In this document: in pieces, positions 42,867 to 51,902 of the stretch | How the letters are laid out: every line of letters starts with the position of its first letter | Position numbering within the stretch: the first letter of the stretch is position 1 | Source: Verrucomicrobiaceae bacterium | GTDB lineage: Bacteria > Verrucomicrobiota > Verrucomicrobiia > Verrucomicrobiales > Verrucomicrobiaceae | Direction: 5' to 3' | Assembly: GCA_027489965.1 (NCBI GenBank) | Contig: JAIXZA010000054.1 | Coordinates: 1 to 53,553 of the forward strand | Length of the DNA stretch: 53,553 nt | Program-made: the position numbers and the translations under genes | Notes under the pieces: generated by a model | The model's database searches: none | Told to the model about the DNA's origin: nothing | The model's input: the letters and a program-made list of their open reading frames with translations, nothing else

Positions 42867-43904
42867 TCACCGAATTTCCCGCATTTTCCCGCCTGTACGG
42901 CGAACCATGCGCTCCCAAGCATCTTTATCTGTGGGGTTCATCTGAAAGCCAATAAAGTGGACAGCAACCTTGCCCATCTTTTCAGGCGCTAGCTCTTTCA
43001 TCTTGGCCTCCAGCAGATCATTCGGGATGCGCTGATTCTTTGGGTAGGTCTGTTCAAACTGGCCATCTGAAATGATGAAGATCACGTCTGGCTTCATGGC
43101 AAAGGCTGCATCGAGCACGCAAACGACACCGTTGGGTTCTGGGCTGAGTACACCTGCCTGGCCTCGGTTCATTTGGCCGCCTTCGCTCCATTCGGTCTCG
43201 ATCCACTGCATGGCCAAGTCACGATTGGCTGGCGTCATGGGTGTGAGGGTATTGGCAAAAGGTTTGTAGTTCCGCACAAACTGAATCAATCCGAATTGAG
43301 CCCCCGAAGGTAGGCTGCTGATGAGTTTGCGGGTCTCTTCTTTGATCTTGATGAGAGGCATACCGCTGCTCGTGGCCTTATTGACCACGCTGCTGGAGAC
43401 ATCAAAACACAGCACGACACGCTGACCCTGGGCCTTCACGCCCATGAAGCTGAAGTTTGAGAGTCCTTTTCCTAAACCGCCACTGCCGCCGAGGCCAAGA
43501 CCGGCTCCATTTCCAGTGCCAGCGCTACCCGTGAGTCCGCTGATCATGGTAGAGGCCATGGTCGAGGGATCGGGCACAAGGCTGCTCTCAAAGCTGATCT
43601 TGGGTGCTTCCGGCAGGGCAAAGGCGGTCGGACGCAGACTGACAAGGCGCTTTTTAAAGGTCGGCTTGGAGGCCAATCCGGCATGAGCCGCCAGATTCAT
43701 GCGGTGCTGCCTGGTCTGTGGCGGAATTTTGATTTTAGCCGCAGGCGGGGCCACAAACTTCGGAGGTGGCGGCTGGATGTACTGGGCGACAATGAAGGCC
43801 CCTGCACCCAGAGCTAGGATGCCATGGATGATCAGGCTGCCAATCAAAGCGGCTCCGGCTCCTTTGCGGGAGGCGGCCGTCGGGCTAGCAGCTGTAGTGC
43901 TCAT
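42867..43904 (-). CDS. TonB-like-anchored VWA domain protein
   Basis: From the ATG at 43904 the 345-residue protein has a short N-terminus, one transmembrane helix (ALIGSLIIHGILALGAGAFI), a proline-rich linker (IQPPPPKFVAPPAAK), a Gly-rich stretch and a von Willebrand A domain with the MIDAS motif FDVSSSVVN and later SDGQFEQ. The order helix-proline linker resembles TonB/TolA-like proteins working with ExbB/ExbD. The two ExbD genes and ExbB lie directly upstream, so it may be energised by them. The VWA domain would bind a partner or glycan; no target known. Confidence 0.8.
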   Translation of the reverse strand: MSTTAASPTAASRKGAGAALIGSLIIHGILALGAGAFIVAQYIQPPPPKFVAPPAAKIKIPPQTRQHRMNLAAHAGLASKPTFKKRLVSLRPTAFALPEAPKISFESSLVPDPSTMASTMISGLTGSAGTGNGAGLGLGGSGGLGKGLSNFSFMGVKAQGQRVVLCFDVSSSVVNKATSSGMPLIKIKEETRKLISSLPSGAQFGLIQFVRNYKPFANTLTPMTPANRDLAMQWIETEWSEGGQMNRGQAGVLSPEPNGVVCVLDAAFAMKPDVIFIISDGQFEQTYPKNQRIPNDLLEAKMKELAPEKMGKVAVHFIGFQMNPTDKDAWERMVRRTGGKMREIR

Positions 43905-43905
43905 A

Positions 43906-44361
43906 TTAGGAGTCCTCCTCCTCTTCATCGCTGTTGAGCGTCACCCCTTTGATTCCAGCTTGTGCGCAGATATTGAGGACATCGACGATTCTTTGATGCG
44001 TGCTTTGGTTCGCCGCATCGAGCGTGACCAGAGACTGCGTGCGGTTGTTATCCGCAGCCTCGCGGAACCGCCGCAAAAGATCGCGCAGGGCCAGCAGTCC
44101 CTGATCCCCCGGTTGGCCGAGGATGGCTTCGTTTACCTCCACCGCGCCATCGGGGCGGATGCTGATGCGCACTTCTTCAGGCAGGTCCACGCTGACTTCA
44201 TCGGAAACAGAGCCTGGCAAAGTCATGCTGATGTCTGCCTCGTGCCGTGGAGGCTTGGCTGAGACGATGAAAAAGCACAGCAATAGAAAGCCAATGTCAG
44301 CCATGGGGGCGATCTGCATTTCCTGAGGCTGCTCCTCCCTGCGGCGTATTTTCATGCCCAT
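43906..44361 (-). CDS. ExbD/TolR family biopolymer transport protein
   Basis: The 151-residue protein has a basic N-terminus, a single transmembrane helix with the key aspartate (MQIAPMADIGFLLLCFFIVS, Asp in PMADIG) and a periplasmic domain ending in QAGIKGVTLNSDEEEED. ExbD/TolR subunits form the proton path with ExbB/TolQ. The stop overlaps the VWA start region, and the upstream ExbD ends 2 bp before, so all are one operon. Confidence 0.92.
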   Translation of the reverse strand: MGMKIRRREEQPQEMQIAPMADIGFLLLCFFIVSAKPPRHEADISMTLPGSVSDEVSVDLPEEVRISIRPDGAVEVNEAILGQPGDQGLLALRDLLRRFREAADNNRTQSLVTLDAANQSTHQRIVDVLNICAQAGIKGVTLNSDEEEEDS

Positions 44362-44363
44362 GA

Positions 44364-44780
44364 TCAGTTTTGCCCCTCCCTAAAGCTGGCTAAAATCACC
44401 TCCACCGCGCTAGCCTCAGCACAGGCACGGTAGAACTCCTTGGTCTTTTGAGCAGGGATGGTGGCATCTGCCCTGAGATAGACTTTCAGCGGTGGGAATT
44501 GGATCAGGCGCATTTTCAGATGGGCCGTCAACTCCGCGACATTCATGGCCTGACTGCCCACAAAGTAAGTCCCGGCTTTGTCGATACTCACGATGACTCG
44601 CCCATTCATATCTGGTGGAATCTCGGCTGCTGAGGCGATTGGCAGTGCCACCTCCACGGTAAACTCATTTTCCACCAGATGCATCGTCACCATGAAAAAG
44701 ATGATGAGAATCCAAGTGATGTCGATCATCGGCGCGATCTGAAAGCCGATGTCTTCGCTGTGACGACGGCGGATGATCAT
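44364..44780 (-). CDS. ExbD/TolR family biopolymer transport protein (second copy)
   Basis: A 138-residue protein with RRRHSEDIGFQIAPMIDITW, the transmembrane aspartate in PMIDITW and FFMVTMHL. It is a diverged paralogue of the preceding ExbD (same fold, opposite charge of the tail). Paired ExbD genes after one ExbB occur in gliding and Tol-like systems and probably give a heteromeric rotor or stator. It overlaps the ExbB gene by 4 bp. Confidence 0.92.
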   Translation of the reverse strand: MIIRRRHSEDIGFQIAPMIDITWILIIFFMVTMHLVENEFTVEVALPIASAAEIPPDMNGRVIVSIDKAGTYFVGSQAMNVAELTAHLKMRLIQFPPLKVYLRADATIPAQKTKEFYRACAEASAVEVILASFREGQN

Positions 44781-45556
44781 GACTGCGGGGCTGGTGGGCC
44801 AGAAACAAACCGGCCAATGAGATTGGAAGCGACCCGTGCCACCTCAGACATCAGGGCTTGCAGCGTGTTCTTGAAGTAAAAATAAGCAAACATGGCAGGA
44901 ATAGCCACCAGCAGGCCGCCTGCCGTGCCCACCATGGCCTCACCGATACCACCCGCGAAGTCGGAGGCCTTCGCCGCACCCTGGGAGAGTTTATCAAAGC
45001 TCTGAATCATTCCAGACACCGTGCCGAGCAGGCCGATCATCGGTGCCACGGCAGCAAAGGCGTTCAGCATATTCACCCAGAGCATGAGGCGTGTTTCCTC
45101 ATGGAAGATCGACTCGCCAGCCGCTGCCTCCAGATCAGCCTTGGTGTACTCCGCTACGCCAGTGCCAGCTTTTTCCAGAGACTCGCGGATAACCGTGCTG
45201 AGCACGGATGGCGTGGCTTGGCAGAGTTGGATGGCCTTGGCCACATCTTGCGTTTGCAGAGCTTCATTGAGGGCAGCCAGTAGAGCTGGTGGCACCACTT
45301 TCTTTCGATTGATCGCGATGATGCAAAAGCTCAGGGTCGAAACCGTCGCGATGCTCGTGAGGGCGATCATGTGCATGACCCAGCCGCCTTCCTTGTAAAG
45401 ATCGATCAGTGTTTTTGATCGGTGCTTGGCAGGCGCTTCAGCAGCCGCTGGCGCAGGTGCCTCCTCCGCTTGGGCTCGCTGAGAGCTGTTGAGCCCGACA
45501 TAAAAAAGAGTGCCAGCAAGGATGGCAAAGGCGGTGGAACGGATGAGGTGGAACAT
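44777..45556 (-). CDS. MotA/TolQ/ExbB proton channel family protein
   Basis: The 259-residue protein has a signal-like N-terminus, a periplasmic Ala/Pro-rich start, and three transmembrane helices: MHMIALTSIATVSTLSFCII, the channel block AVAPMIGLLGTVSGMIQSFD and IGEAMVGTAGGLLVAIPAMF. These last two are the ExbB signature. It is the proton-conducting subunit for the two ExbD proteins downstream. The upstream gene 45561 ends 5 bp before it. Confidence 0.95.
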   Translation of the reverse strand: MFHLIRSTAFAILAGTLFYVGLNSSQRAQAEEAPAPAAAEAPAKHRSKTLIDLYKEGGWVMHMIALTSIATVSTLSFCIIAINRKKVVPPALLAALNEALQTQDVAKAIQLCQATPSVLSTVIRESLEKAGTGVAEYTKADLEAAAGESIFHEETRLMLWVNMLNAFAAVAPMIGLLGTVSGMIQSFDKLSQGAAKASDFAGGIGEAMVGTAGGLLVAIPAMFAYFYFKNTLQALMSEVARVASNLIGRFVSGPPAPQS

Positions 45557-45560
45557 GAGG

Positions 45561-46595
45561 TTAGTCTTCGAAGAGATTGTAGCGTTTGGGAGGTGGTGGC
45601 GGGCCCATGGGCTCTGAAGCCTTGGGTTTGTCAGCAGGCTTGGCTTCTGTCAGGGGCTTGCCTGATTCCAGGCTGGCCTTCAGAGGAATCAGCAGTTCCT
45701 TCGCCTTGGCTGTATGTTGGCTGTCGGCATAGAGAGCCAAAAGATCCTCTAGGACGGCAACGACACGAGCGCTGTCATGGGTGTACAGGTAAATCTGCGC
45801 GGCATGCCAAAGTCCGTCAGCGGATTCGCCTCTGCGTCTAGGATGAAACAGGCTGGGATACAGGGCCAGATCCAGAGCCCGGTGATAATGCCGCTCACGG
45901 ATCGGCTTCACTTCATCGTCCTCCATCCAGCGCGGGTTGTCGGCTTCCACCTGCTTCAGTGCGGCAAACTCCTTTTGCATGAGAAAACTTGTCACCAGGA
46001 GCATGAGATCAGCATTGCTCTCCTCGGCCATTTCGGTGACAGCCCAGGCGCGTCTTTCCACTTCTTCAGGCTTTGCCGTGGCCATGACTTGGATAAAGGC
46101 CAGGGTCTCTGTCTCAGCCAAAGCTCGCGTGCGCCGGGCTGGATCCTGGTCTTCATAGGCAATCTCTTTGGCAATCGCCTGAGCTTCTGCATAAGCCTTT
46201 GTTTCTCTCAGCGCCCGCGCCAAAGCTAGGCCAAAGTCACCCGCATTGGAGCCTGCTAACTTGATCGTCGGATGCCGTGCTTCCCAAAAGACCCGCAGGG
46301 CAGGGATGGTCTCAGCTTTGGCCTCAGCGATGAGCTGACGTTCACCCATGGTCAGGCCAAATTTGACCCCGCCGATTTGATCATAGGGCAGCACCCGCTT
46401 CACCGCCCCGCGCTGTACTTCCAGCCCATCAGGCAAAGCGCGGACGATGCCGGCACGGAAGGCCGGGCCTTTGTTCGGATCACTCCAGCGGATCTCATCC
46501 AGCTCACCACGCTGAGCCAAAGCACGCGCCGCTTGATCAGCGGTTTGAGCCAAAGCTCCAGCCGTCATGAATGCCAAGCAGAGGAGACTTCTCAT
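45561..46595 (-). CDS. exported protein of the ExbBD/TPR operon
   Basis: The 344-residue protein has a signal peptide (MRSLLCLAFMTAGALAQ), a short beta segment (FRAGIVRALPDGLEVQRGAV) and helical repeat-like sequence (about 110-310) with ALARALRETKAYAEAQAIAK and VAVLEDLLALYADSQHTAKA, suggesting TPR-like folds, then a Pro-rich C-terminus (PPPPPKRYNLFED). No enzyme motif. Its start overlaps the stop of the large TPR gene by 4 bp. Confidence 0.8.
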   Translation of the reverse strand: MRSLLCLAFMTAGALAQTADQAARALAQRGELDEIRWSDPNKGPAFRAGIVRALPDGLEVQRGAVKRVLPYDQIGGVKFGLTMGERQLIAEAKAETIPALRVFWEARHPTIKLAGSNAGDFGLALARALRETKAYAEAQAIAKEIAYEDQDPARRTRALAETETLAFIQVMATAKPEEVERRAWAVTEMAEESNADLMLLVTSFLMQKEFAALKQVEADNPRWMEDDEVKPIRERHYHRALDLALYPSLFHPRRRGESADGLWHAAQIYLYTHDSARVVAVLEDLLALYADSQHTAKAKELLIPLKASLESGKPLTEAKPADKPKASEPMGPPPPPKRYNLFED

Positions 46596-49483
46596 GAATC
46601 ACCTCCTGTTTTGGGAGTCGTTGGTGGGATCTCTCCGCCCTCGGGCACTTTGGGTAAAATCAGACCACCCAGCGTGATGGCACGTTTGCGACCGTCCGCT
46701 GCTTCACGAGTGGTCTTTAAATCATCCCGCTGAGCCAGCTCAGAGTACACTTCGCGTGCCAGCTCACTTTTCCCCAGCTTTTCCAGTGCCTGACCACGGC
46801 CCCAGTAAGCCTTGGCCACCAGTTCAGGGTAACGATTAAACAGCACATACACCTGCTCATAAATCGGCAAAGCTTCACGCATCTGGCCGCGTTGGGCCTG
46901 CAAGCTAGCGGCTGCCAGAAAAGCCTCAGCGCGGATCTTGGATGGCATGGCTTTAGACTTCTGCACGGCCGCATAAAGATGCAGTGCTTGATCCTTTTGA
47001 GTCGTCTCTAGAAGTCGCCCACGCGCCAGAGCCATCTTGCCGCCGATCTCTGATTCGACAATGCTGATCCCATGGGCATCCGGTGCCGACTTCGGCATCA
47101 CAGCTGTTTTTTCAAAGCGATCAAACATCGCCAAAGCCCGCTCGTGGTTCCCTTTGGCTAAAGTCAAAAAGCCCAGTCCGGCATAGGCCCGATCCCTCTC
47201 TGGCGCGCGTGGATACCATTTTCGTAAGCCTTCAAACAGTCGCTCAGCTTCCTTGTCTTCGCCGATTGCTGCTGCTGCCTCGGCACAGTCCAGCAGGATG
47301 CGCGGGGCAGTGTCTTTGGGCTCTAACTTCGCCCCCAGTCGCGCCAGCATGACTCGTGATTCCGTCGGTTCAGCCCGCTGTCTGAGTTGCGCCTCAGCCC
47401 AGCCGAGGCGGATCGCATACTGAGTGCGTTGCAGGGACTCGGCAGTCGCTTTCTCTTTCTGCAAGAGAGCACTGAGCTCCTGTTTTTGATCGCCTGGATA
47501 AAGCGCATTCAGTCCCAGAAAAAGGTCTTCCAGTCCAGGCCGCACCTTTTCATTGCCGAGCTGATGCAGAGCCTTCCAATAGATCTCACGGGCCTGTTCC
47601 GGCCTGCCTTCTTGCTTGGCTACCCAGCCTAGCCAATTCAGCGCTTCTGCAACACGTGGACTCTGCGCACGCACTTTGAGGAAGTCTTCATAGAGCCGCT
47701 TCATGCCAGCCAGATCTTTTTCAGCCTTGCCGATTTGTCCCTGCTTCATCCAGCCTTCGTCATGAAAGCCCGTCGCGTCGGCGCTGATTCGTTGATAGGC
47801 CGACTTGGCCTGAGCTAGCTCACCCATGGCTCCATAGCAGTCTCCGAGCGTCAGTTGAGCCTCAGGCAGCCATTCACTTGTGGGATGTTCTTTTTCTAAA
47901 CGCAGGAGTTCGGTGATGGCAGGCTCATACTGAGCTTCGGAAAAGAAGGCGTAAGCTCGGCGGAAGATGGCCTCATCCACATACTCACCCGTGCCTGAGT
48001 TGCCTTTTTCGATACGCTCCAGATACTCGCTTAAATGCTTGCGTGCAGGCTCCCAGTGCTGCTCAAAATAGGGCACCATGCCCCGCCAAAAAAAGGCGTG
48101 ATCCCACATCTCATGCTGAGTCGGGAGATCATTCAAAAGCTCATCCAAGAGACGGCCCGCCTCTGCATACTGCTCCAGTTGCAGAATGTTGTAAGCCTCC
48201 ATGAATCGTGCCTTCGCAGCCAGTTCATCCTCGGGGAATCGCTGACTTACTTCCGCATATCCAGCGGCCGCTTTGGCATACTCAAACTGCCCCTCAAAAG
48301 CTTGGGCACGGGCAAACAAGACACCCGGTAAGTTTTTGGCCAAAGGCAGCTTCGATAACCGTTCCAGATAAACATCCGCTGCTTTGGCGGCTCGGCTCCA
48401 GCGTTCTAGCGACATCCAGCCACTGATCAGGTTCGTCGTTGCTGATTCCACCAGCTCATCTGGGGGCATCTGACGCACCATTTGATCTAGAATCAGCGCT
48501 GCCTCACGCGTGCGGCCTAGCGACTGATAAGCCTGGGCCAAACGCAGTCGCGAGGCAGAATCAAACTGCGGCATTTTCAGGATGTTCTCCATGTCCTTGC
48601 CCATGTCCTTCAGGCTCGTGCTGATCTGAGTTTGACGTACGGCATTCTTGCTCGCCGTCGCGTATTGTAGATCCGCCATAGCCTCGTCGATCTTGGCTTT
48701 TTGCAGTTGCAGGATCTCTGCGCGGGTCTGGATCAGTCGCAGCACGGAGATCGCTTGATAAGGCTGCTCCTTCTCTAGAAACTGCGACCCGAGATCGATC
48801 AGCAAAGACGAAAACGTCACCACCTGCCGCACTTGATCCAGTCGCGCCGAGATGTCTTGGGCCAGCGAGATTGCCTCATCCCAGCGCTCGGCTTGGATGA
48901 GCGCATGAAGATGCAGGATGTCCGCGCGCCCACCTGCTTCGGGACTGGCGGCGCGGATTTCTTTCCCATACTTGGTGAAGAAGGTGACCGCGCCGGGCCA
49001 ATTCTCCTCCATGACATAACTCATCCCACCGAGAACCAGCGCCTCCATTCTCCGACTCGATTCCGCCTTTGGATTATTAAAAACCGTGCCCAGATGCTTG
49101 CGGGCATCTTCATGTTTTCCTGATTGCAGTGCGCTTAGCCCTGCGAAGAAGCGTAACTCCGCCCGCACCAGGGGATCTAGTCCTGGGTCAGCCAGGGCCG
49201 CCGCGCTGGGCTTTTCTGCCTGATCCAGTTTCCCCTGACGCAGATAAGCCAGCGCTAGCAGAGGCTGCACCTTTTTCACAGGCTCTGCCAAGGCCGCATC
49301 TGCCGCATAAGTATCCAGGAAGCGCTGAAACACCTCTGCCGCCTCCACCCAATTCTGCGCAAGGTAAGCCGTATTCCCTGTCTGAAGCATCTCCATTGGT
49401 GCCATCACCTCCTGCGAATAACCATCCCAACCTGGACAGATCAGAAGCAGGCTTAGCAGAATGGCGCGTATCATCTCGGACAT
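46592..49483 (-). CDS. large exported TPR-repeat protein of the ExbBD operon
   Basis: The 963-residue protein begins with a signal peptide (MIRAILLSLLLICPGWDG from the second Met) and consists of some 20 TPR-like repeats, e.g. GNTAYLAQNWVEAAEVFQRF, LALAYLRQGKLDQAEKPSAA, AQLTLGDCYGAMGELAQAKS and AYWGRGQALEKLGKSELARE. It resembles YbgF/BamD-like outer-membrane-associated TPR proteins linked to Tol/ExbBD systems in Planctomycetes and Verrucomicrobiota. First gene of the operon ending with the VWA gene; the upstream 146 bp must hold the promoter. Confidence 0.88.
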   Translation of the reverse strand: MSEMIRAILLSLLLICPGWDGYSQEVMAPMEMLQTGNTAYLAQNWVEAAEVFQRFLDTYAADAALAEPVKKVQPLLALAYLRQGKLDQAEKPSAAALADPGLDPLVRAELRFFAGLSALQSGKHEDARKHLGTVFNNPKAESSRRMEALVLGGMSYVMEENWPGAVTFFTKYGKEIRAASPEAGGRADILHLHALIQAERWDEAISLAQDISARLDQVRQVVTFSSLLIDLGSQFLEKEQPYQAISVLRLIQTRAEILQLQKAKIDEAMADLQYATASKNAVRQTQISTSLKDMGKDMENILKMPQFDSASRLRLAQAYQSLGRTREAALILDQMVRQMPPDELVESATTNLISGWMSLERWSRAAKAADVYLERLSKLPLAKNLPGVLFARAQAFEGQFEYAKAAAGYAEVSQRFPEDELAAKARFMEAYNILQLEQYAEAGRLLDELLNDLPTQHEMWDHAFFWRGMVPYFEQHWEPARKHLSEYLERIEKGNSGTGEYVDEAIFRRAYAFFSEAQYEPAITELLRLEKEHPTSEWLPEAQLTLGDCYGAMGELAQAKSAYQRISADATGFHDEGWMKQGQIGKAEKDLAGMKRLYEDFLKVRAQSPRVAEALNWLGWVAKQEGRPEQAREIYWKALHQLGNEKVRPGLEDLFLGLNALYPGDQKQELSALLQKEKATAESLQRTQYAIRLGWAEAQLRQRAEPTESRVMLARLGAKLEPKDTAPRILLDCAEAAAAIGEDKEAERLFEGLRKWYPRAPERDRAYAGLGFLTLAKGNHERALAMFDRFEKTAVMPKSAPDAHGISIVESEIGGKMALARGRLLETTQKDQALHLYAAVQKSKAMPSKIRAEAFLAAASLQAQRGQMREALPIYEQVYVLFNRYPELVAKAYWGRGQALEKLGKSELAREVYSELAQRDDLKTTREAADGRKRAITLGGLILPKVPEGGEIPPTTPKTGGDS

Positions 49484-49629
49484 GAGATCGGTAAAAGCAG
49501 TGGGTTACCCGAAGTGGCATGGAAAAGGACATGAGTGATTTTGTCACCCAAAAAGTTTCATTTTCTACGCCCTTGAGATGCTTTTGCCCGTTATGATAGG
49601 CAATTTCCAGGTGTTTGATTCAGATCTGG

Positions 49630-51780
49630 CTACTTTAGCATCCCGAGCTGCCAGAGAATAAAGGTCGCTTCCTCAGCATGCTCGCGCAGGCGTTCAAAGC
49701 GGCCGGACTTGCCGCCGTGGCCGGCACCCATGTTGGTCTTCAGCAGCAGGAGATTGGCGTCTGTTTTCATGGCGCGGAGTTTGGCCACCATCTTGGCTGG
49801 CTCCCAATAGGTCACACGGGGGTCATTGAGGCCGCCAGTGTAAAGCATGGGCGGGTAGGCCTTGGCCTGGATGTTATCATACGGACTATAACTGCGGATG
49901 CAGTCAAAGGCAGCTTTGTCCGTGATCGGGTTTCCCCACTCAGGCCACTCGCCAGGCGTCAGGGGCAGGGAATCGTCTAACATGGTATTGAGCACATCCA
50001 CAAAAGGCACATGCGCCACGATGGCACCAAACAACTCAGGCGCTTGATTGGCCACCGCTCCCATGAGCTCGCCACCGGCGGATCGACCTGAAGCCGTGAT
50101 GCGGCCCTGAGCCACATACCCTTGGGCAATCAGGCCCTTGGCCACATCGACAAAGTCGTTGAACGTGTTTTCACGCTTCATCACCTTGCCATCCAGATAC
50201 CACTGATAACCCAGGTCATCGCCACCGCGAATGTGTGCGATGGAATAGGCAAAGCCGCGATCCACGAGCGAAAGGCGATTGGCACTGAATCCAGGTGGCA
50301 TGGCCATGCCATAAGCACCGTAACCGTAGAGATGCAGCGGGCGGCTGCCGTCCTTGCGGAATCCTTTTTTGTAGAGAATGGAAACAGGCACCTGCGCGCC
50401 GTCCCGCGCCGTGATGATGAGTCGCTCGGTTTTATACTGACTGGCGTCATAGCCTGAGGGAATCTCCTGCACCTTCAGCACTTCCAGACGCTTGTCGGCA
50501 AGATGAAAATCATAGACAGTGCCTGGTGTGACCATGGATTCATAATCAATGCGCAGTTTCGTAATGGCATACTCAGGGTTGTCGCCCAACCCAGCTTCAT
50601 AGCTAGCTTCTGGGAAAACGATCTTCTCCGCTTTGCTCGGATCGGCATAATCCCGCAGCTCGATCTGATCCAGCCCATCCACGCGTCCTTCCGTGACATA
50701 GAAGTCCTGAAACAAAGCTAGGTCCGTGAGATAATGCCGATCTGATCCTGGAATGAGCACCTTCCATTCATCCGGCTTAGCAAAAGTGGCCGTGGCGACA
50801 CGGAAGTTCACATGATCGTCATTGGTCAGGATGTAGATGAGTCCATCACGCACATCGACCATGTAACTGCGCCCGACTTTCCGTGGGCTGACAAGGATCG
50901 GCTCAGCAGTTGGATCATTCGCTGGCACGAGGCGGATTTCACTTGTCACCTGATCACCCGTTTCGATGATGATCCAGTCATCCTGAGCGCTGAGATTCAC
51001 ATCCACGGCAAAGCCAATGTCATCCTCTTTGTAAAGCAGCGTGGCCTTTTTAGGATCAGCGCCCAGTCGGTGGTAATACAGTTGATCCGTGCGCCAGTTC
51101 TCGTTGGCCAGACCATAGACCAGGCCCTTGCTATCGGCCGACCAGACCAGATTGGAAAGCACGCCTTCAATGACATCCGGCAAGTCTTTACCCGAATCGA
51201 GATCCCTGAAATGCACCGCAAAACGCTCCGAGCCATCGTCGTCATACGCATAGGCCATGAGCCTGCCATCTGGGCTGATGATCAGCTCATCCAGAGTGAA
51301 ATAGTCTTTGTCCGCAGCCAGCTTCGTTTCATCCAGCATGAGCTGCTCGGCACCGCCCGCTGCTGGCTTCCGGTAGTGCTGCCGATACTGCGCACCTTTG
51401 GCAAACTGCGACCAATAGATCCAGTCACCATCTTTTTGGGGCACGGAGCGATCATCCTCCTTCACGCGCGCTTTCATTTCTTTGAAGATCTTTTCCACCC
51501 AGGGCTTTTGATCTGCCATCTGGGCCTCATAATAGCGATTTTCTGCCTTCAAATAGGACAGCACATCCTTGTCGCTGATCTTCGGGTAGTTCGGGTCCTT
51601 CAGCCAATGCCAGGGATCATTCAACACCACGCCATGATGAGTGGATTGATGCGGGCGTTGTTCGGCAATCGGGGGTTGAAGAGAATCGTTCATCTTGGGG
51701 TGAGTCTTGGCTGGATCGGCAGCCTGCATGCTTGTCGCAAAGAATCCCAGAATGAAACAGAATGTGATAAGTGATTTCAT
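49630..51780 (-). CDS. oligopeptidase B-like S9A serine peptidase
   Basis: The 716-residue protein has a signal peptide (MKSLITFCFILGFFATSMQA), a beta-propeller (about 60-430) and an alpha/beta-hydrolase domain with the nucleophile in ITASGRSAGGELMGAVANQA; the catalytic His is in GAGHGGKSGR near the C-terminus and the Asp in GGLNDPRVTYWEP. The PHQSTHHGVVLNDPWHWLKD start is typical of oligopeptidase B/prolyl oligopeptidase. An exported form is unusual for the family but seen in Gram-negative lineages. It lies next to intI, 122 bp away. Confidence 0.93.
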   Translation of the reverse strand: MKSLITFCFILGFFATSMQAADPAKTHPKMNDSLQPPIAEQRPHQSTHHGVVLNDPWHWLKDPNYPKISDKDVLSYLKAENRYYEAQMADQKPWVEKIFKEMKARVKEDDRSVPQKDGDWIYWSQFAKGAQYRQHYRKPAAGGAEQLMLDETKLAADKDYFTLDELIISPDGRLMAYAYDDDGSERFAVHFRDLDSGKDLPDVIEGVLSNLVWSADSKGLVYGLANENWRTDQLYYHRLGADPKKATLLYKEDDIGFAVDVNLSAQDDWIIIETGDQVTSEIRLVPANDPTAEPILVSPRKVGRSYMVDVRDGLIYILTNDDHVNFRVATATFAKPDEWKVLIPGSDRHYLTDLALFQDFYVTEGRVDGLDQIELRDYADPSKAEKIVFPEASYEAGLGDNPEYAITKLRIDYESMVTPGTVYDFHLADKRLEVLKVQEIPSGYDASQYKTERLIITARDGAQVPVSILYKKGFRKDGSRPLHLYGYGAYGMAMPPGFSANRLSLVDRGFAYSIAHIRGGDDLGYQWYLDGKVMKRENTFNDFVDVAKGLIAQGYVAQGRITASGRSAGGELMGAVANQAPELFGAIVAHVPFVDVLNTMLDDSLPLTPGEWPEWGNPITDKAAFDCIRSYSPYDNIQAKAYPPMLYTGGLNDPRVTYWEPAKMVAKLRAMKTDANLLLLKTNMGAGHGGKSGRFERLREHAEEATFILWQLGMLK

Positions 51781-51902
51781 AGGGCAGGCTGATTTGGAAG
51801 GTCGGAGACAAAGTCAGTTTCTCAACCTGCATCGCAAGTGCAATCCCCCATAGGTGCTTGATAAAAACGCCTGTTGGCTGTCCGCTATTCCTATTGCTGA
51901 GC

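Noticed and set aside
42708..42992. 94-residue plus-strand frame
   Set aside because: Lies in an AT-rich promoter region and overlaps the VWA gene; composition is not protein-like.
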